DNA from: Xestospongia muta
Taxonomy: Eukaryota; Porifera; Demospongiae; Haplosclerida; Petrosiidae
NCBI GenBank assembly: GCA_963693285.1
Contig: OY848918.1
Location: 1,619,501 to 1,683,500 of the forward strand
Length of the DNA: 64,000 nucleotides
Reading direction: 5' to 3'
Shown piece after piece: positions 1 through 11,674 of this stretch. The translations under genes and the position numbers were made by a program. The number at the start of each line of letters is the position of its first letter. Position 1 is the stretch's first letter. The notes under the pieces were generated by a model that saw nothing but the letters and a program-made list of their open reading frames with translations, did not search any database and was not told where the DNA came from.

Positions 1-61
1 TGTTCTACTAATTGTTTTGTCCTGTAGTCAATAATAAACATTTTAAAATGTGATCAAGGCC

Positions 62-645
62 TTACCTTGCTTCAAATAGTTCGGTTAAATTATTGACTAG
101 TTGGATATAATAATCATGAGCATCTTGGTATCTACCAGGAACAAATGATTCATGTGTATCTTTGTAATAATAAGTTCTGACATTTATTGTATTTTTTTCC
201 CTTTTACTTGATAGAGTTTGAACAAGAGATTCTGATGGAAGTGTTGTTGTACCACTGCTATACCTGTACATGCTGTATAGGTTTAGTAATACCTTCAGTA
301 AACATACTCTTGTGTGACAGCATAACTTTGTATTAATTTGAGTTTTTTTAATTTTAAATACAATATATACTATACCTGCTTTGTACATTCACTACATGTA
401 TGTTTGCTGGTTGATCGCAGGAATTCTAAAAAAGTATGGTGATTTAGCAGACACTGGAGGACACTACTAGCATAGCAATTGCTAGCTGTGTTGGTGATAC
501 CAGGAGGCTGTAATCCTACGTAAAACAGCATGACTATAACTTTATTCCCGGGAATAAACGTGTATATTTTGTTTTTGCGCATGCGTGGGCCAGTATTGGA
601 GAAAGGGTTAAAAATTGAAGGATAACTTTCTCCGGCTAATGGCAC
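62..645 (-). pseudogene. Ubiquitin carboxyl-terminal hydrolase (USP, family C19) fragment
   Basis: Two minus-strand pieces match the start of a USP catalytic domain. The upstream piece (about 500-645) carries the Cys-box pattern GITNTASNCYASSVLQCL, where the Cys before YASS would be the nucleophile. The downstream piece (62-200) has VPGRYQDAHDYY, like the QDAHEF box that follows in USPs. They lie in different frames and about 250 bases apart, so an intron of about 120-300 bases or decay separates them. The His box would lie left of the window. USPs remove ubiquitin from proteins in cytosol and nucleus. Because a protease/PHD relic lies just upstream, this may be repeat-borne rather than a host gene. 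I see no clear start codon context, and completeness cannot be judged. Confidence 0.55.
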
Positions 646-719
646 TCATCAAATGGTTGTCGGCCATTTTATTGATTTTAACACACCCACACCACACCTA
701 TATTAGATAATAAAAGATG

Positions 720-1313
720 TCACTGAAAAAATGATCCTCTCAAAAAAGGTCCTAGGTCCCTGGAACTATCATTTTCATAAAAAATGGTCCTAGAACCAGT
801 TTGCGATGTAAAATTGGTCCTACCTTGATTGCACTGCACCATCTTTTCACTCTCCAGTTGTCTACATTCATAACATACAGCTACCAACACTAGATTACTT
901 TTTCGTAGACATGAGAATTCTGTAAAGACTCTTTTCCAAATATTGAAGTAGACAGAGCTGTAGTTAGTGTTGTGTGTATGTACTTTCAGCTGGATTATGT
1001 ACAGCAGACAGATGTGGCAAAACCTATAGCAAATATGCCACAATCACAGTGGCCATGTTGTTCCTGCACTGGTACAAACCCTATAACAATATTTGGCTCT
1101 TTACCACATATTATTGCAGCAATTTGTGACTTTGCATGAGGTGCTAAATCAATATTTGGCATGGAGTCAAAAACAAGTTGTGTTGCTGGTGGACATCTGA
1201 TGTTGCTTCCCAAAAGCCCTGAAGTTGGGTCTATATGATAACTTATTAAAATCTTCTGTTGTTCTTCTTTTGAGCGATTAAGTCTTAGAAGGCAGTTATC
1301 CTATATCTACAGG
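720..1313 (-). pseudogene. C48-like cysteine protease C-terminus followed by a truncated PHD-finger-like segment
   Basis: The minus-strand reading frame from about 1310 down to 995 ends with HCDCGIFAIGFATSVC, the Asp-Cys-Gly box of Ulp1/SENP-like C48 proteases, preceded by a Gln-containing VPVQEQ. A second frame (1043-720) contains VCYECRQLESEKMVQC, which resembles the first Cys pairs of a PHD finger; the rest of the finger is replaced by low-complexity sequence. A frame change near 1000 separates the two. Multi-copy C48-like/PHD proteins occur in invertebrate genomes and often travel with repeats, so this is probably a decayed repeat-borne gene. No intact start or His/Asp catalytic region is visible. 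Confidence 0.5.
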
Positions 1314-1953
1314 TTAAACCTAATCCTTCTTTATATAGAATATACATAACTGTCCATTCTCATCAACTATGAACCTTTTCGATTTTTCTTAATAACATTT
1401 CTGGTTTTTGTACAATGTGGACACCTCCCTGTAGTAACATACATTATATTTGCTCAACTAGTTCGTTCTCTATTGGTATCTGGATAGGTATTAAATGTGT
1501 TAAGCATGTTGTCACATGCAGACTGTAGTGTACTAATTTTTTTATTCCTGGAACAAAAATTTTATGTGACAGGATCCTTTTTGGGCCTCCTGGACCATTT
1601 TTTTTACCGGACCAATTTTACCATAACAGGCAACACCAGACTAGTGTATTATACATTTATCACATAAATATATATGTTTATCTTCATTTACTCAAGTTGA
1701 CAGACATTGTAAAGATGGATACAGTGTCATTGTTAAGAAAACACCTGTTAAGAAAACAGAGAAATTTTTTGTTTGTAGTTATCTTGTTATGAAAGTAAAA
1801 TTCATTAAATTTCATTAAACAATAAAAAATACCAAAAGACTTTTCAACACCTGTTATATCACCACCACCATCACTATTACCATCTGACCACTTAACAATA
1901 ATGGGCCAAAAGTAGAAACTTTTTTGCTTTCACTATTTTTACAAAATCATATT
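1314..1953. other. Gene-poor AT-rich stretch
   Basis: I see no supported coding region. A segment near 1545-1625 (ggatcctttttgggcctcct and following) loosely resembles 721-830 and may be a dispersed repeat. A short CAC/CAT-rich run lies near 1858-1885. Confidence 0.4.
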
Positions 1954-2770
1954 TTATATCATATTTTCATAGTCAGCAGTACGTATTCTACTAGGTTGTA
2001 CTGTTGTATATGATGGATTACCACAAATGTAACAATCATAATTGTTAAAACTTTAACTGATTGCACTGATAATAGTAATAACAATGTACAGCTTTTTTTC
2101 AGTATTTGCAGCTGTGTATGTAAAAAGTCCTATAATTGACAACAACCATCATAATTAATACATACATGATATCCAAAGAGTAGACTCTACAACAGATGTC
2201 ACAATACTAGAAATGCAACTGATTGTCTGGTATTTTGATGTGATATTGAGTAAGGTATAAAGAACAATAAATATAGTTTGTATAGGAACAACGGTATCAA
2301 TAAGAGATGGTAGTAACAAAATATGCTCCAGTACTTGAGGGTACACAATAGATGGGTTAGTTATAATAGTACCATCTACTATATCATGAGCTGTCACAGT
2401 ATAGTTACCACTAACTGGTAGAGTTATATACTGGTATACTGTACTCTCTTCTATACTGGATTTACTCATATTAATAGACTTCACAGTTCCTTTAGAAGAC
2501 TCTCTAAATATCACATGACATCCATAAGCAATAGATCTCTCAGCAAACCTACACTCTACAACATTTGATCCATTATCAGAGCAGTACTGTAGAATGAGTC
2601 CTTGAACATGGTAGGTTGCTATGGTGATATGAAGAATATGGAAGATATATTAATTAATAATTCAAAAAATATCACATAATTTTTGTTTTGTTAAATAAAT
2701 CCATAATATATACAGTAAATATATAATTGAGAGAAAAATGAAGTCCTATTATATTATAACATATAGTTAC
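1954..2770 (-). pseudogene. A1: fragment of a family A receptor (domain X, stem, last tail exon)
   Basis: Domain X starts at 2628 after a good acceptor. It runs through the family signature (GCHVIFRESSKGTVKSI, then YQYITLPVSGNYTVTAHDI) and reads on into a stem-like tail ending near 2160. The transmembrane exon is not recognisable between 2030 and 2150. The last short-tail exon is present at 1954-2025 (NPSYTTV... ADYENMI then stop). Upstream, the 3' part of the second FN3 exon can be followed to about 2760. There it is cut off and joined to a family B signal-peptide-like repeat (2770-2830). No Ig or first FN3 exon follows. This is a 5'-truncated, internally deleted copy. Confidence 0.8.
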
Positions 2771-3270
2771 AATAACTATAGTCACAATGAGATAACAGTG
2801 ATAGTACATAATGAACACAACTGATAATTAAACACACACAGTATATATCTAGTTCTATGAGATTGTTTTGATTTGAGAGGTAGACAATATTTACTAACTA
2901 TATATTATGTTGTTATTATTATTACTAGTACATCATATGACGGTTGTAATAAGTATGTCAATTAAACAAATAAATACATGTTTTTAATTACATATATATA
3001 ATTAATTACATATCAATAACATCAATACATGTAATTAATTACAATGTATGACATAATATGATAGATCATTTGTGATAACTCAATGAGACCATCTATCATC
3101 ATAAACCATATTATTATCCAGTAACCAATATACTCAGTTAAAAACAGTTGCTATGACAACAACATCAAGACTACTGGTCATATCCAGCAGTCAATAACCA
3201 AAAGTGATTGAGGATAAAGTTATAGCTTAGCTGATCACTAATTAAACAATAATATTATAATTATTAATAA
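2771..3270. other. Intergenic stretch with orphan family B first-exon repeat
   Basis: Positions 2770-2830 repeat the sequence that precedes B1, B2 and B3 (a minus-strand ATG followed by a hydrophobic run ending TIVTLEKT). The following 2840-3260 bases match the 3' flanks of A3, A6, A7 and A11 (ctcaatgagaccatctat and the run before the tail stop codon). No gene is seen. Confidence 0.45.
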
Positions 3271-3278
3271 TGTGATAA

Positions 3279-5679
3279 TTATATTATAATATTTTCATAG
3301 TCAGCAGTACATGTCCTACTAGGTTGTACTGTTATATATGATGGATTAGTCTCTAACTCCACTCTTCTACTTCTCATCTCTAATCTGTGTACTATGTAAG
3401 GATTATAATATGAACTATATAAAGTTATAATATGAACATAGTTACCTTCATCATATGCAGGATTATGAGTGATAGTTTGTTGATCAACTATAGAAGAAAC
3501 CACTTGGAATAATTAATACCATCTCACTCTCTCACCTCCAACTTCATGTAGTTGATGTTTCTTCTTCAAATATACAATACTACTGACAACTAGACATATC
3601 ACTATTATGACAATTACTACTACCACACTAACGGTACTAGTGGTAATGAGGAGAATAGTCTTGTCAGTGGCTGTATATATAAATTAAAATTACTTAAAAA
3701 TATTTAATCCATACTTACATGATACCCTTGAACTTATAGAAGATTCAAGATGTTCTACAGATGTAGTTATGCTTCTATAATCACTACCTATCATCTCAGT
3801 TGATGTAGTACCTAATAAATTGTTATAGAACAATACAAAACAGTACAATATAATACTTACTGGTAATAATAGTCTTAGTAGGAGATGATGGTAGTAAGAT
3901 ATATTCCAGTACTTGAGGGTACACAACAGATGGGTTAGTTATAATAGTACCATCTATTATATCATGAGCTGTCACAGTATAGTTACCACTAACTGGTAGA
4001 GTTATATACTGGTATAGTGTACTCTCCTCTATACTGAATTTAGTCATATTAATAGACTTGACAGTTCCTTTAGAAGACTGTCTAAATATCACATGACACC
4101 CATCAGCAGTAGATCTCTCAGCAAACCTACACTCTACAACAACTGATCCATTATCAGAGTAGTACTGTAGAGTGAGTCCTTGAACACGATAGGTTGCTAT
4201 AGTGATAAGAAGAATATGGAAGATATATTAATTAATAACCTACAAAATATCACATGATCTTCATTCTTTGTGTTTTTAAATAAATCCATAATATATGCAG
4301 TAAATGTATAATTGAGAGAAGGATGTAGTCCAGTTATATTATAATATATTGTTGTTTCATTAATATCAGTAACATTGTTAATATAAACATGATGATAGGT
4401 TGTTATCTCATTGTTAACATTATCCTTTGTAATACCATATATGGTAAGAGTGCATAGATGAGGGAAACCTTTGATCTAGAAAATACACATTCATAAGACA
4501 ACATATCATTATGTGCTTAGTCCTTACATTAATAGGAAATCGAACTTGTATTACAGGACTGTTTCCAGATTCATTAAATGTCACAACATAGCTAGATATG
4601 TTGATAGTATAGTCTGGTAATATAGTAATATGTAATATAAATGGAGAATTAGTTAGAGCTTACTTCCAGAAATTTCTTTTGAAATAGTTGTAGCAAGTGA
4701 CTTGTACTGGTCAATAAAAGCTGTGATACTTGCAGTGTAAATAATACAAACTATGTAGTTACTAGGTAACAGGTAGGAGGTATCAGTTGTATTATCATCT
4801 ATTATTATAGAGCCATATTGATTTACAATATAAACATGATACGTTGTAATACTTCCTTGTGGAATATCATTAGAGTAAAATGATGGAGGAGACCAGGTTA
4901 ACAATGAAGCAATGTCAGTAAAGTCTAAATGAAGTTGCTCAACTGATGAAATACCTATAGACTTGTCAATCAGTAATACTGAAATCATGTAGAGTAGTTG
5001 GTTTGATAGTAAAATGCTAGAATTAATTAGTTATATTTGGCTCAAGTCACTAGTTTATATATTTTGTGTTTTAAAAATTATAAATTTCTTGTTTGCTTTG
5101 TTAACTACATAATGATTTGAACTAGTTCATAATGCATCAATTCATTTTATAATATTACATTATTAGATAACTTGCTAAGACTACATGCTATATACCTCAT
5201 TGTACTTAACAAAATTAATTGCTAATATTTGAATGAATTGTTTTATTTTGTGCCATTGGTTATTTACCTTTAACTGTTAAAATAGTTCCTTTCTGTTTAA
5301 AGCCAGATGGATCTAAACTGATCACAGTGCATTTAATACTTATCCCATTATTAATAGGTAGTGCTCTTATAGTTAGTACTGATGACCACACATCAACTGA
5401 TATATTGTTAGTAGTTACTGATATCTCTCTGTCTTGATTACTAGTATCAGTTAGTGAATTACCCCCTACTGTCCATGACAGTATATCTCCAGTACCCTCA
5501 CAGGTAAAATTAGCCAGTGTGTAAAGTAGAGTAGACACTGGTGAGGGAGCTATTGTGATCACAGCTGTAAAACAACATTAAGTACAATATAAATTTATAC
5601 ACAGCTTACCAACTCCATTTGCAAAGCTAGGTGTAAGAATAATTAGCATTAAAAAATTTTGCAAAATAATCTTATCCAT
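3279..5679 (-). CDS. A2: Ig/FN3 transmembrane receptor, short tail, intact (564 aa)
   Basis: The model has ten exons: 5610-5679, 5268-5564, 4664-4954, 4528-4613, 4244-4475, 3861-4196, 3719-3811, 3536-3670, 3446-3487 and 3279-3391. All have GT-AG borders, and the 1695 bases are open to a TAA. Residues 1-23 are a signal peptide and 24-122 an Ig domain (FTCEG, LSWTV, VLTIRALPI, SIKC). Residues 123-219 form FN3-1 (LTWSPP, then YHVYI) and 220-325 FN3-2. Residues 326-437 are domain X, 438-468 the stem, and 469-513 the membrane exon with a Val/Ile run followed by KKKH. Residues 514-564 are the cytoplasmic tail with NPAYDEV, NPSYITV and a terminal ADYENI. NPxY motifs can bind PTB domains and YxxI/V motifs SH2 domains; this is family knowledge, not shown here. 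Its 3' exons are identical to those of A3. The ligand is unknown; a surface recognition role is inferred. Confidence 0.85.
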
Positions 5680-6385
5680 TTTAATAAGGTACTTTCTTTA
5701 GACAGGACAGTAGAAAAATATAATCTAATGACTACATAAATTTCACTTTTTTACTTTCAAAACTTTAAAGAAATTTCAACTTGTTATGAAATAAGTACTG
5801 ATCAGTTGATTCAGTAGCAGTTGATCTCAGGTGTATTGATTTCATTATATCAAAATACATTTATCGCAAACTGTCTATTCAACGACAATATATTATACAA
5901 TAGTATTAACTACTGGTTTGTATATTGGTTCTATTATGACCAATTGTAGTTCATAACTACTGATAATAGCATATTGAACTCTAAACACTAAATATACTAA
6001 TAATTTATTAGAGAGGTGTGCTCTGTGCGACTGAGGAAAACCACTTAATTAAGAAAACTCCAACTGAGCATATTCAATATTGACTCTTTGTATTCTAGAG
6101 AGAGAGCCTGGTAGACTGGAATCAGTAGAACTCATAATTCTCTGAGGCTATTAGAAAGAAGACACTATCAGATGATATATGAGATATAATATAAATTACC
6201 ATAATAGCAATTTGAGGATGATCAAAATAGTCATTTAATAATATCCTTTCATATAGTGGTGGTCCTTCTGGTAATAACGGTAGTACTAACAGCTTAATTG
6301 CTGCCCGGAACTTACACTTCTTGTAGGTGGGGTTTTAGGACTTTTGTGACAATGTAATGATTAGTCATCTTGTGAACTAAGTGCC
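5680..6385. other. Intergenic region between A2 and B1
   Basis: It contains the A2 upstream flank. A block at about 5937-5985 (gaccaattgtagttcataac...agcatattgaact) recurs about 190-270 bases upstream of A5, A6 and A9. No coding exon is seen. Confidence 0.4.
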
Positions 6386-7353
6386 TCACAACAATCTCCT
6401 CTCTGATAACATGTGACTGATATTAGGATTGGGTATAAGACTGGTATCAGATCTAATGCTAAAACACAATAGAAATATCATATCATTACATATACTAAGT
6501 ATATATATAACTAGTTATCATAGACAGCAATTAAATACTTACTCAGGAGATGGTAGGTCATTACTTTGAGGAGCAGAGGTAACCTCATTGTTCTCTTGTC
6601 TTGTTACCATAGTGATAGATGAAGGAGGTGGTACAAATGATGGAGATGGTGTAGATGGTGTTATATCACTGTTTATACTAGATGGAGATATTTCATGTTG
6701 TAACTGATCTTGTAGTTGACTATCACCTCCTTCATATCTATAATACATATATCAACATGTAATGATCAGTTATAACTTACTCATTAGTAGGTTTACTTTG
6801 AAATGAATCAGTTCTCTTTAAAGTACCTAAATATATGATGTCATATATATGATGATGTCATAGTCACATGACCTACCACTGAGTTCCCAGTTCTTTCTCC
6901 TTCTCTTTCTCTTCTTAATACTATAATACACTACCAATATAACTAGTACTATTACTAACAATATGATCACTATATTAACTGCTATAGCTAGTGGAGAGAG
7001 ATGGAGAGAGATTATATAAATGTATTAGTCTATTATTTACATTATATACCAGGATCTCTCTGTATGCAGTGTATAACAATGTAATACAAGTAGTACTATC
7101 TCCTGATCCTGTTGTCATGGGAACTTTAAAACAGACAAGTTCACCATATGACATATCACATGACACTCACATGAAACAGATATCTCTCTAATACTATAAT
7201 ACATTGTACTAGTCACATCTGTAGATGTAGGTTGACTTTCGAGGGAGGAAAGACTTGTACTGTTGATATTGTTACAGCTGTACCAGATGAGTCTTTCTGT
7301 CCATTATTGTTAATATTAAATATATCACTACACACTGCATAAAAGATACTAGT

Positions 7354-7393
<40 letters not shown>

Positions 7394-8014
7394 TATATTA
7401 ATGTGTTATTACTTACATTATATACCAGTATCTCAGTATGCAGTGTGTACCGGGATCGACAGGTGAATTACCCTGTACTGAGTAGTTTATCACATGACAT
7501 AGTTGGACTTGGTTTCTCTTTAATACTATAATACATTGTACTAGTTACATCTGTAGATGTAGGTTGACTTGGTTGTGAGGGAGAAAGACGTGTACTATTG
7601 ATATTGATACAACTTTACCAGATGAGTCTTTCTGTCCATTGTTAATATCAAATATATCAACATTATATATTCCAGTCTCCAGTAACTATATTCTCTCCAT
7701 TACTACAACCAATATGTAGTGCAGTATATCCTGAACCTGATATCATCCTTATTTCAAGAAAACATTCTCCATTATCAGACCCTATCATAAATGTACATGA
7801 TATAAACAAGACCCTATTATCAGTAGATATAGAGTCACTCTGTACTACCTATTTGGGAGAAAAGAGAGTTTGTAATCTGATAATATAGTTATAGAACTAT
7901 ATTATGTATCAGTACTCATATTATATGTTAATGAGATGTTTACAAGTATTGTTTTCTCTAGTGTTACTATGGTTATAATAACAAAGTCACAATGAGATAA
8001 CAGTGATAGTACAT
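6386..8014 (-). pseudogene. B1: family B single-pass receptor-like gene, membrane and tail exons open, ectodomain disrupted
   Basis: The 3' half splices cleanly. Exon 6877-6987 encodes a Ser-Ile-Ala start, a long Ile/Leu/Val membrane run and YYSIKKRKRR. It is followed by 6781-6826 (TLKRTDSFQSKPTNE), 6543-6737 (Tyr-Glu-Gly-Gly, then a Pro/Ser-rich tail with SPSFVPPPSSI) and 6386-6458 to a stop. Upstream, two partial copies of an ectodomain segment (INNNGQKDSSGTA type) at 7200-7330 and 7550-7870 are both frame-shifted relative to B4. A (GA)n tract sits between them at 7354-7390. A hydrophobic first exon would start at 8014. I do not recognise the ectodomain. As read, the gene is not translatable in full; missed exons or assembly error could change that. 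Confidence 0.55.
7354..7390. repeat. (GA)n microsatellite
   Basis: An uninterrupted run of about 18 GA units inside B1, between two partial copies of its ectodomain segment. It may mark the junction of an internal duplication. Confidence 0.95.
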
Positions 8015-8789
8015 AATGAACACAACTGATAATTAAACACACACAGTATATATCTAGTTCTATGAGATTGTTTTGATTTGAGAGGTTGACAACATTTATA
8101 TTGTTTATTTAAATAATCTATATAGTTTTACATGTATTATAATAGTCATCAATAGTACAATGATGTGAATTATACAAGCACATGTATTTGAAGTAGTGTA
8201 GTTTTGTACAAAGTGAGCTAATGCTATTAATTTCATATCATATATTACCATCTACTACATGTATAGGTTAACTAGGTTCTTTTAACTGCTACAGTTCTCA
8301 ATGGATCTAGTGTATTACTGATGTGGCTTACACCATATACATTAGATAATGTACCTATTACTGGATATAACATCAACGATGATCAAGGAACACTTCTAGA
8401 CAAATGTCAGTAGTGCAATGATATGAATTAGACCAACACATGCATTTAAAATTAGTATTGATGACGTTACTGACTCCACCCACAGTCTCATCCCATATAA
8501 TGATGTTATAAAAGTGTCATGTCATTTATATGATAACTCAATGAGACTATCTATTATCATAAAGTAAAACCATATTATTATCAAGTAATTTATATACTCT
8601 ACCATTTATAACATAATACACTATATTACAGTGTTTTTGTATTATTAGTATGAAGTTTACCATGACAGCCACAATAACACTACTGGTCATGATCTCAGTA
8701 GTCAATAACTAAAAGTGATTGAGGATAAACTTAGAGCTTAGTTGATGACTAATTAAACAATAACATTATAATTATTAATAATGTGATAA
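8015..8789. other. Intergenic region between B1 and A3
   Basis: No coding exon supported. A block at 8466-8560 (gactccacccacagt...gatgttataaaagtgtcat) recurs near 63930-64000. The region before the A3 stop resembles the 3' flanks of A2, A6, A7 and A11. Confidence 0.4.
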
Positions 8790-11674
8790 TTATATTATAA
8801 TATTTTCATAGTCAGTAGTACATGTCCTACTAGGTTGTACAGTTATATATGATGGATTACTCTCTAACTCCACTCTTCTACTCATCTCTAATCTGTGTAC
8901 TATGTAAGGATCATAATATGAACTATATAAAGTTATAATATGAACATAGTTACCTTCATCATATGCAGGATTATGAGTGATAGTTTGTTGATCAACTATA
9001 GAAGAAACCACTTGGAATAATTAATACCATCTCACTCTCTCACCTCCAACTTCATGTAGTTGATGTTTCTTCTTCAAATATACAATACTACTGACAACTA
9101 GACATATCACTATTATGACAATTACTACTACCACACTAACGGTACTAGTGGTAATGAGGAGAATAGTCTTGTCAGTGGCTGTATATATAAATTAAAATTA
9201 CTTAAAAATATTTAATCCATACTTACATGATACCCTTGAACTTATAGAAGATTCAAGATGTTCTACAGATGTAGTTATGCTTCTATAATCACTACCTATC
9301 ATCTCAGTTGATGTAGTACCTAATAAATTGTTATAGAACAATACAAAACAGTACAATATAATACTTACTGGTAATAATAGTCTTAGTAGGAGATGATGGT
9401 AGTAAGATATATTCCAGTACTTGAGGGTACACAACAGATGGGTTAGTTATAATAGTACCATCTATTATATCATGAGCTGTCACAGTATAGTTACCACTAA
9501 CTGGTAGAGTTATATACTGGTATAGTGTACTCTCCTCTATACTGAATTTAGTCATATTAATAGACTTGACAGTTCCTTTAGAAGACTGTCTAAATATCAC
9601 ATGACACCCATCAGCAGTAGATCTCTCAGCAAACCTACACTCTACAACAACTGATCCATTATCAGAGTAGTACTGTAGAGTGAGTCCTTGAACACGATAG
9701 GTTGCTATAGTGATAAGAAGAATATGGAAGATAATAAATAACATCTCACTCTCTCACCTCCAACCTCATGTAGTTGATGTTTCTTCTTCAAATATACAAT
9801 ACTACTAACAACTAGACATATCACTATTATGACAATTACTACTACCACACTAACTGTACTAGTGGCAATGAGGAGAATAGTCTTGTTAGTAGCTGTATAC
9901 ATAAATTGAAAATACATTAAAATATTTAATACACACTTACTTGACATTCTAGAATTAAAAGAAGATTCAGAAAGTTCTACAGATGTAATCATGTTCACAT
10001 TTTCACTAGCTATTTTTTAACAATACACAATAGTCAGTATATACTACTTACTGGTAGGAACAATAGTCTCATTAGGAGATGATAGTAGTAAGATATACTC
10101 CAGTACTTGAGGGTACACAACAGATGGGTTAGTTATAATAGTACCATCTACTATATCATGAGCTGTCACAGTATAGTTACCACTAACTGGTAGAGTTGTA
10201 TACTGGTATACTGTACTCTCCTCTATACTGGATTTAGTTATATTAATAGACTTCACAGTTCCTTTAGAAGACTCTCTAAACATCACACGACATCCATCAG
10301 CAGTAGATCTCTCAGCAAACCTACACTCTACAACAACTGATCCATTATCAGAGTAGTACTGTAGAGTGAGTCCTTGAACATGATAGGTTGCTTTCATTAA
10401 GGAAACATCATTGATTATATTTTCATCCAACTTATTAACTCACTGAACATGATGTAAGTTTGTTTCTTTTCTTTGTTGATACTGTTTGTAATGTATGTAG
10501 TAAAGTTGTACTTCATAAAAGGTTTCAGATCAGTTATAGTATAATAGTATATGGACATCTTTTGGTCACTGTTAGTAATATTAATAGTAAAATAACAACA
10601 ATTTGTTATAGTATTATTCTCTTTAGTGTTTCCAATCAGAAAACTATTACATAGCATAGGATCACTATCAACCTAGAAATTGATACACATTAGAAAAGAT
10701 ACTTTGTTAATTCACTTGCCATTATAATAAAAGTCACATTGAAGCTGTTAGTAACTTCATCAAAAATTACAGAATGATATTGTATGTTAATATTATAATC
10801 TATAATTAATATTAAAAACATACAATTTTATAATAATTCTACTGACCTCCACTAAACTCATCTTGTGCAATAGCATTGTTAGAACCATATCCTCCACTAT
10901 GAGCTATAACAGTAGCAGTGTAAATATCACAGACTGTGAGGTTATATAACTCATAAGATGTATCATTAGTGATATCATTATATAGTAACTGGCCATGTTG
11001 GTTCTCTATATAAATGTGATATGATAGTGGATAGTTTTCATGTGGATGAGACCAGGTCAACCAGTTTGAAGAACTGGTAACATTAAATGTGAACTGGAGG
11101 TTTTCTACTGGTGTAATACCTGTTGAATAATAAATGATAAACTATTATTATAGAAACTATATACCTTTAACTATTAAAGTAGATCCTCTTGATATAATAT
11201 TAAAGTTATGACCAATTACATTACATCCAATATCTATCCCATCATTAATAGGTAGTGCTCTTATAGTTAGTACTGATGACCACACATCAACTGATATATT
11301 GTTAGTAGTTACTGATATCTCTCTGTACTGTTTGATGGTATCAGTGAGAGAACTACCTTCTACTGTCCAAAATAGTACATTTGCCATACCCTCACAGGTG
11401 AAGTTAGCCAGTGTGTAAAGTGATGTAGTAACTGATGAAGGAGCTACTGTGATGTTATCTGTATATATAATAATAAATGACTTTATTAGCTGTAATAATT
11501 ATAGAAGTTGTATATTATTATGATAATTATGTTATTGAGCAAAAACATTTACTGCAAGACAACTCAATCACTCATATATTTACCAGCAGCGTCTGTATCT
11601 TTTGAAGTGAGCAGAAGACTTCCTAATACAACTGTAACGAGCGTTAGTATTTCTTGACAGTCTTTGTCAGTCAT
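8790..11674 (-). CDS. A3: Ig/FN3 receptor with a duplicated domain X-stem-membrane module
   Basis: The 5' exons are 11584-11674 (signal peptide beginning MTDKD), 11165-11458 (Ig), 10847-11119 (FN3-1), 10720-10799 and 10444-10672 (FN3-2). Two 3' modules follow. Module a is X 10052-10390, stem 9941-10009 and membrane 9758-9892. Module b is X 9369-9704, stem 9227-9319, membrane 9044-9178 and tail exons 8954-8995 and 8790-8899. With module b only, the model is 1683 bases, open, 560 aa. Every module exon is phase 1-1, and the 53-base gap between membrane a and X b has good splice sites. Full inclusion would therefore also stay in frame but would give two membrane passes and place X b inside the cell. 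Alternative use of a and b is more plausible. The linker exon has a GC rather than GT donor at 10718-10719. The tail motifs are the same as in A2. Confidence 0.8.
8792..9732 (-). repeat. Segmental duplicate of the A2 3' module
   Basis: Positions 8915-9732 match 3407-4224 at a constant offset of 5508 with no difference that I can see over about 818 bases, introns included. The match weakens to the left, with a few substitutions and a 3-base deletion. It stops abruptly to the right at the intron before X. This is a recent duplication or gene conversion. Confidence 0.9.

Noticed and set aside
3446..3487. Alternative acceptor giving a longer first tail exon (starting MVSSIVDQQ or similar)
   Set aside because: The acceptor at 3488-3489 matches the one that must be used in A12; the longer form also stays in frame, so it is not excluded but is not preferred.
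6991..7191. Plus-strand frames opposite the B1 ectodomain (also 24756-24938 and 42294-42476)
   Set aside because: They are the opposite strand of family B sequence and flanks; no independent evidence of coding.
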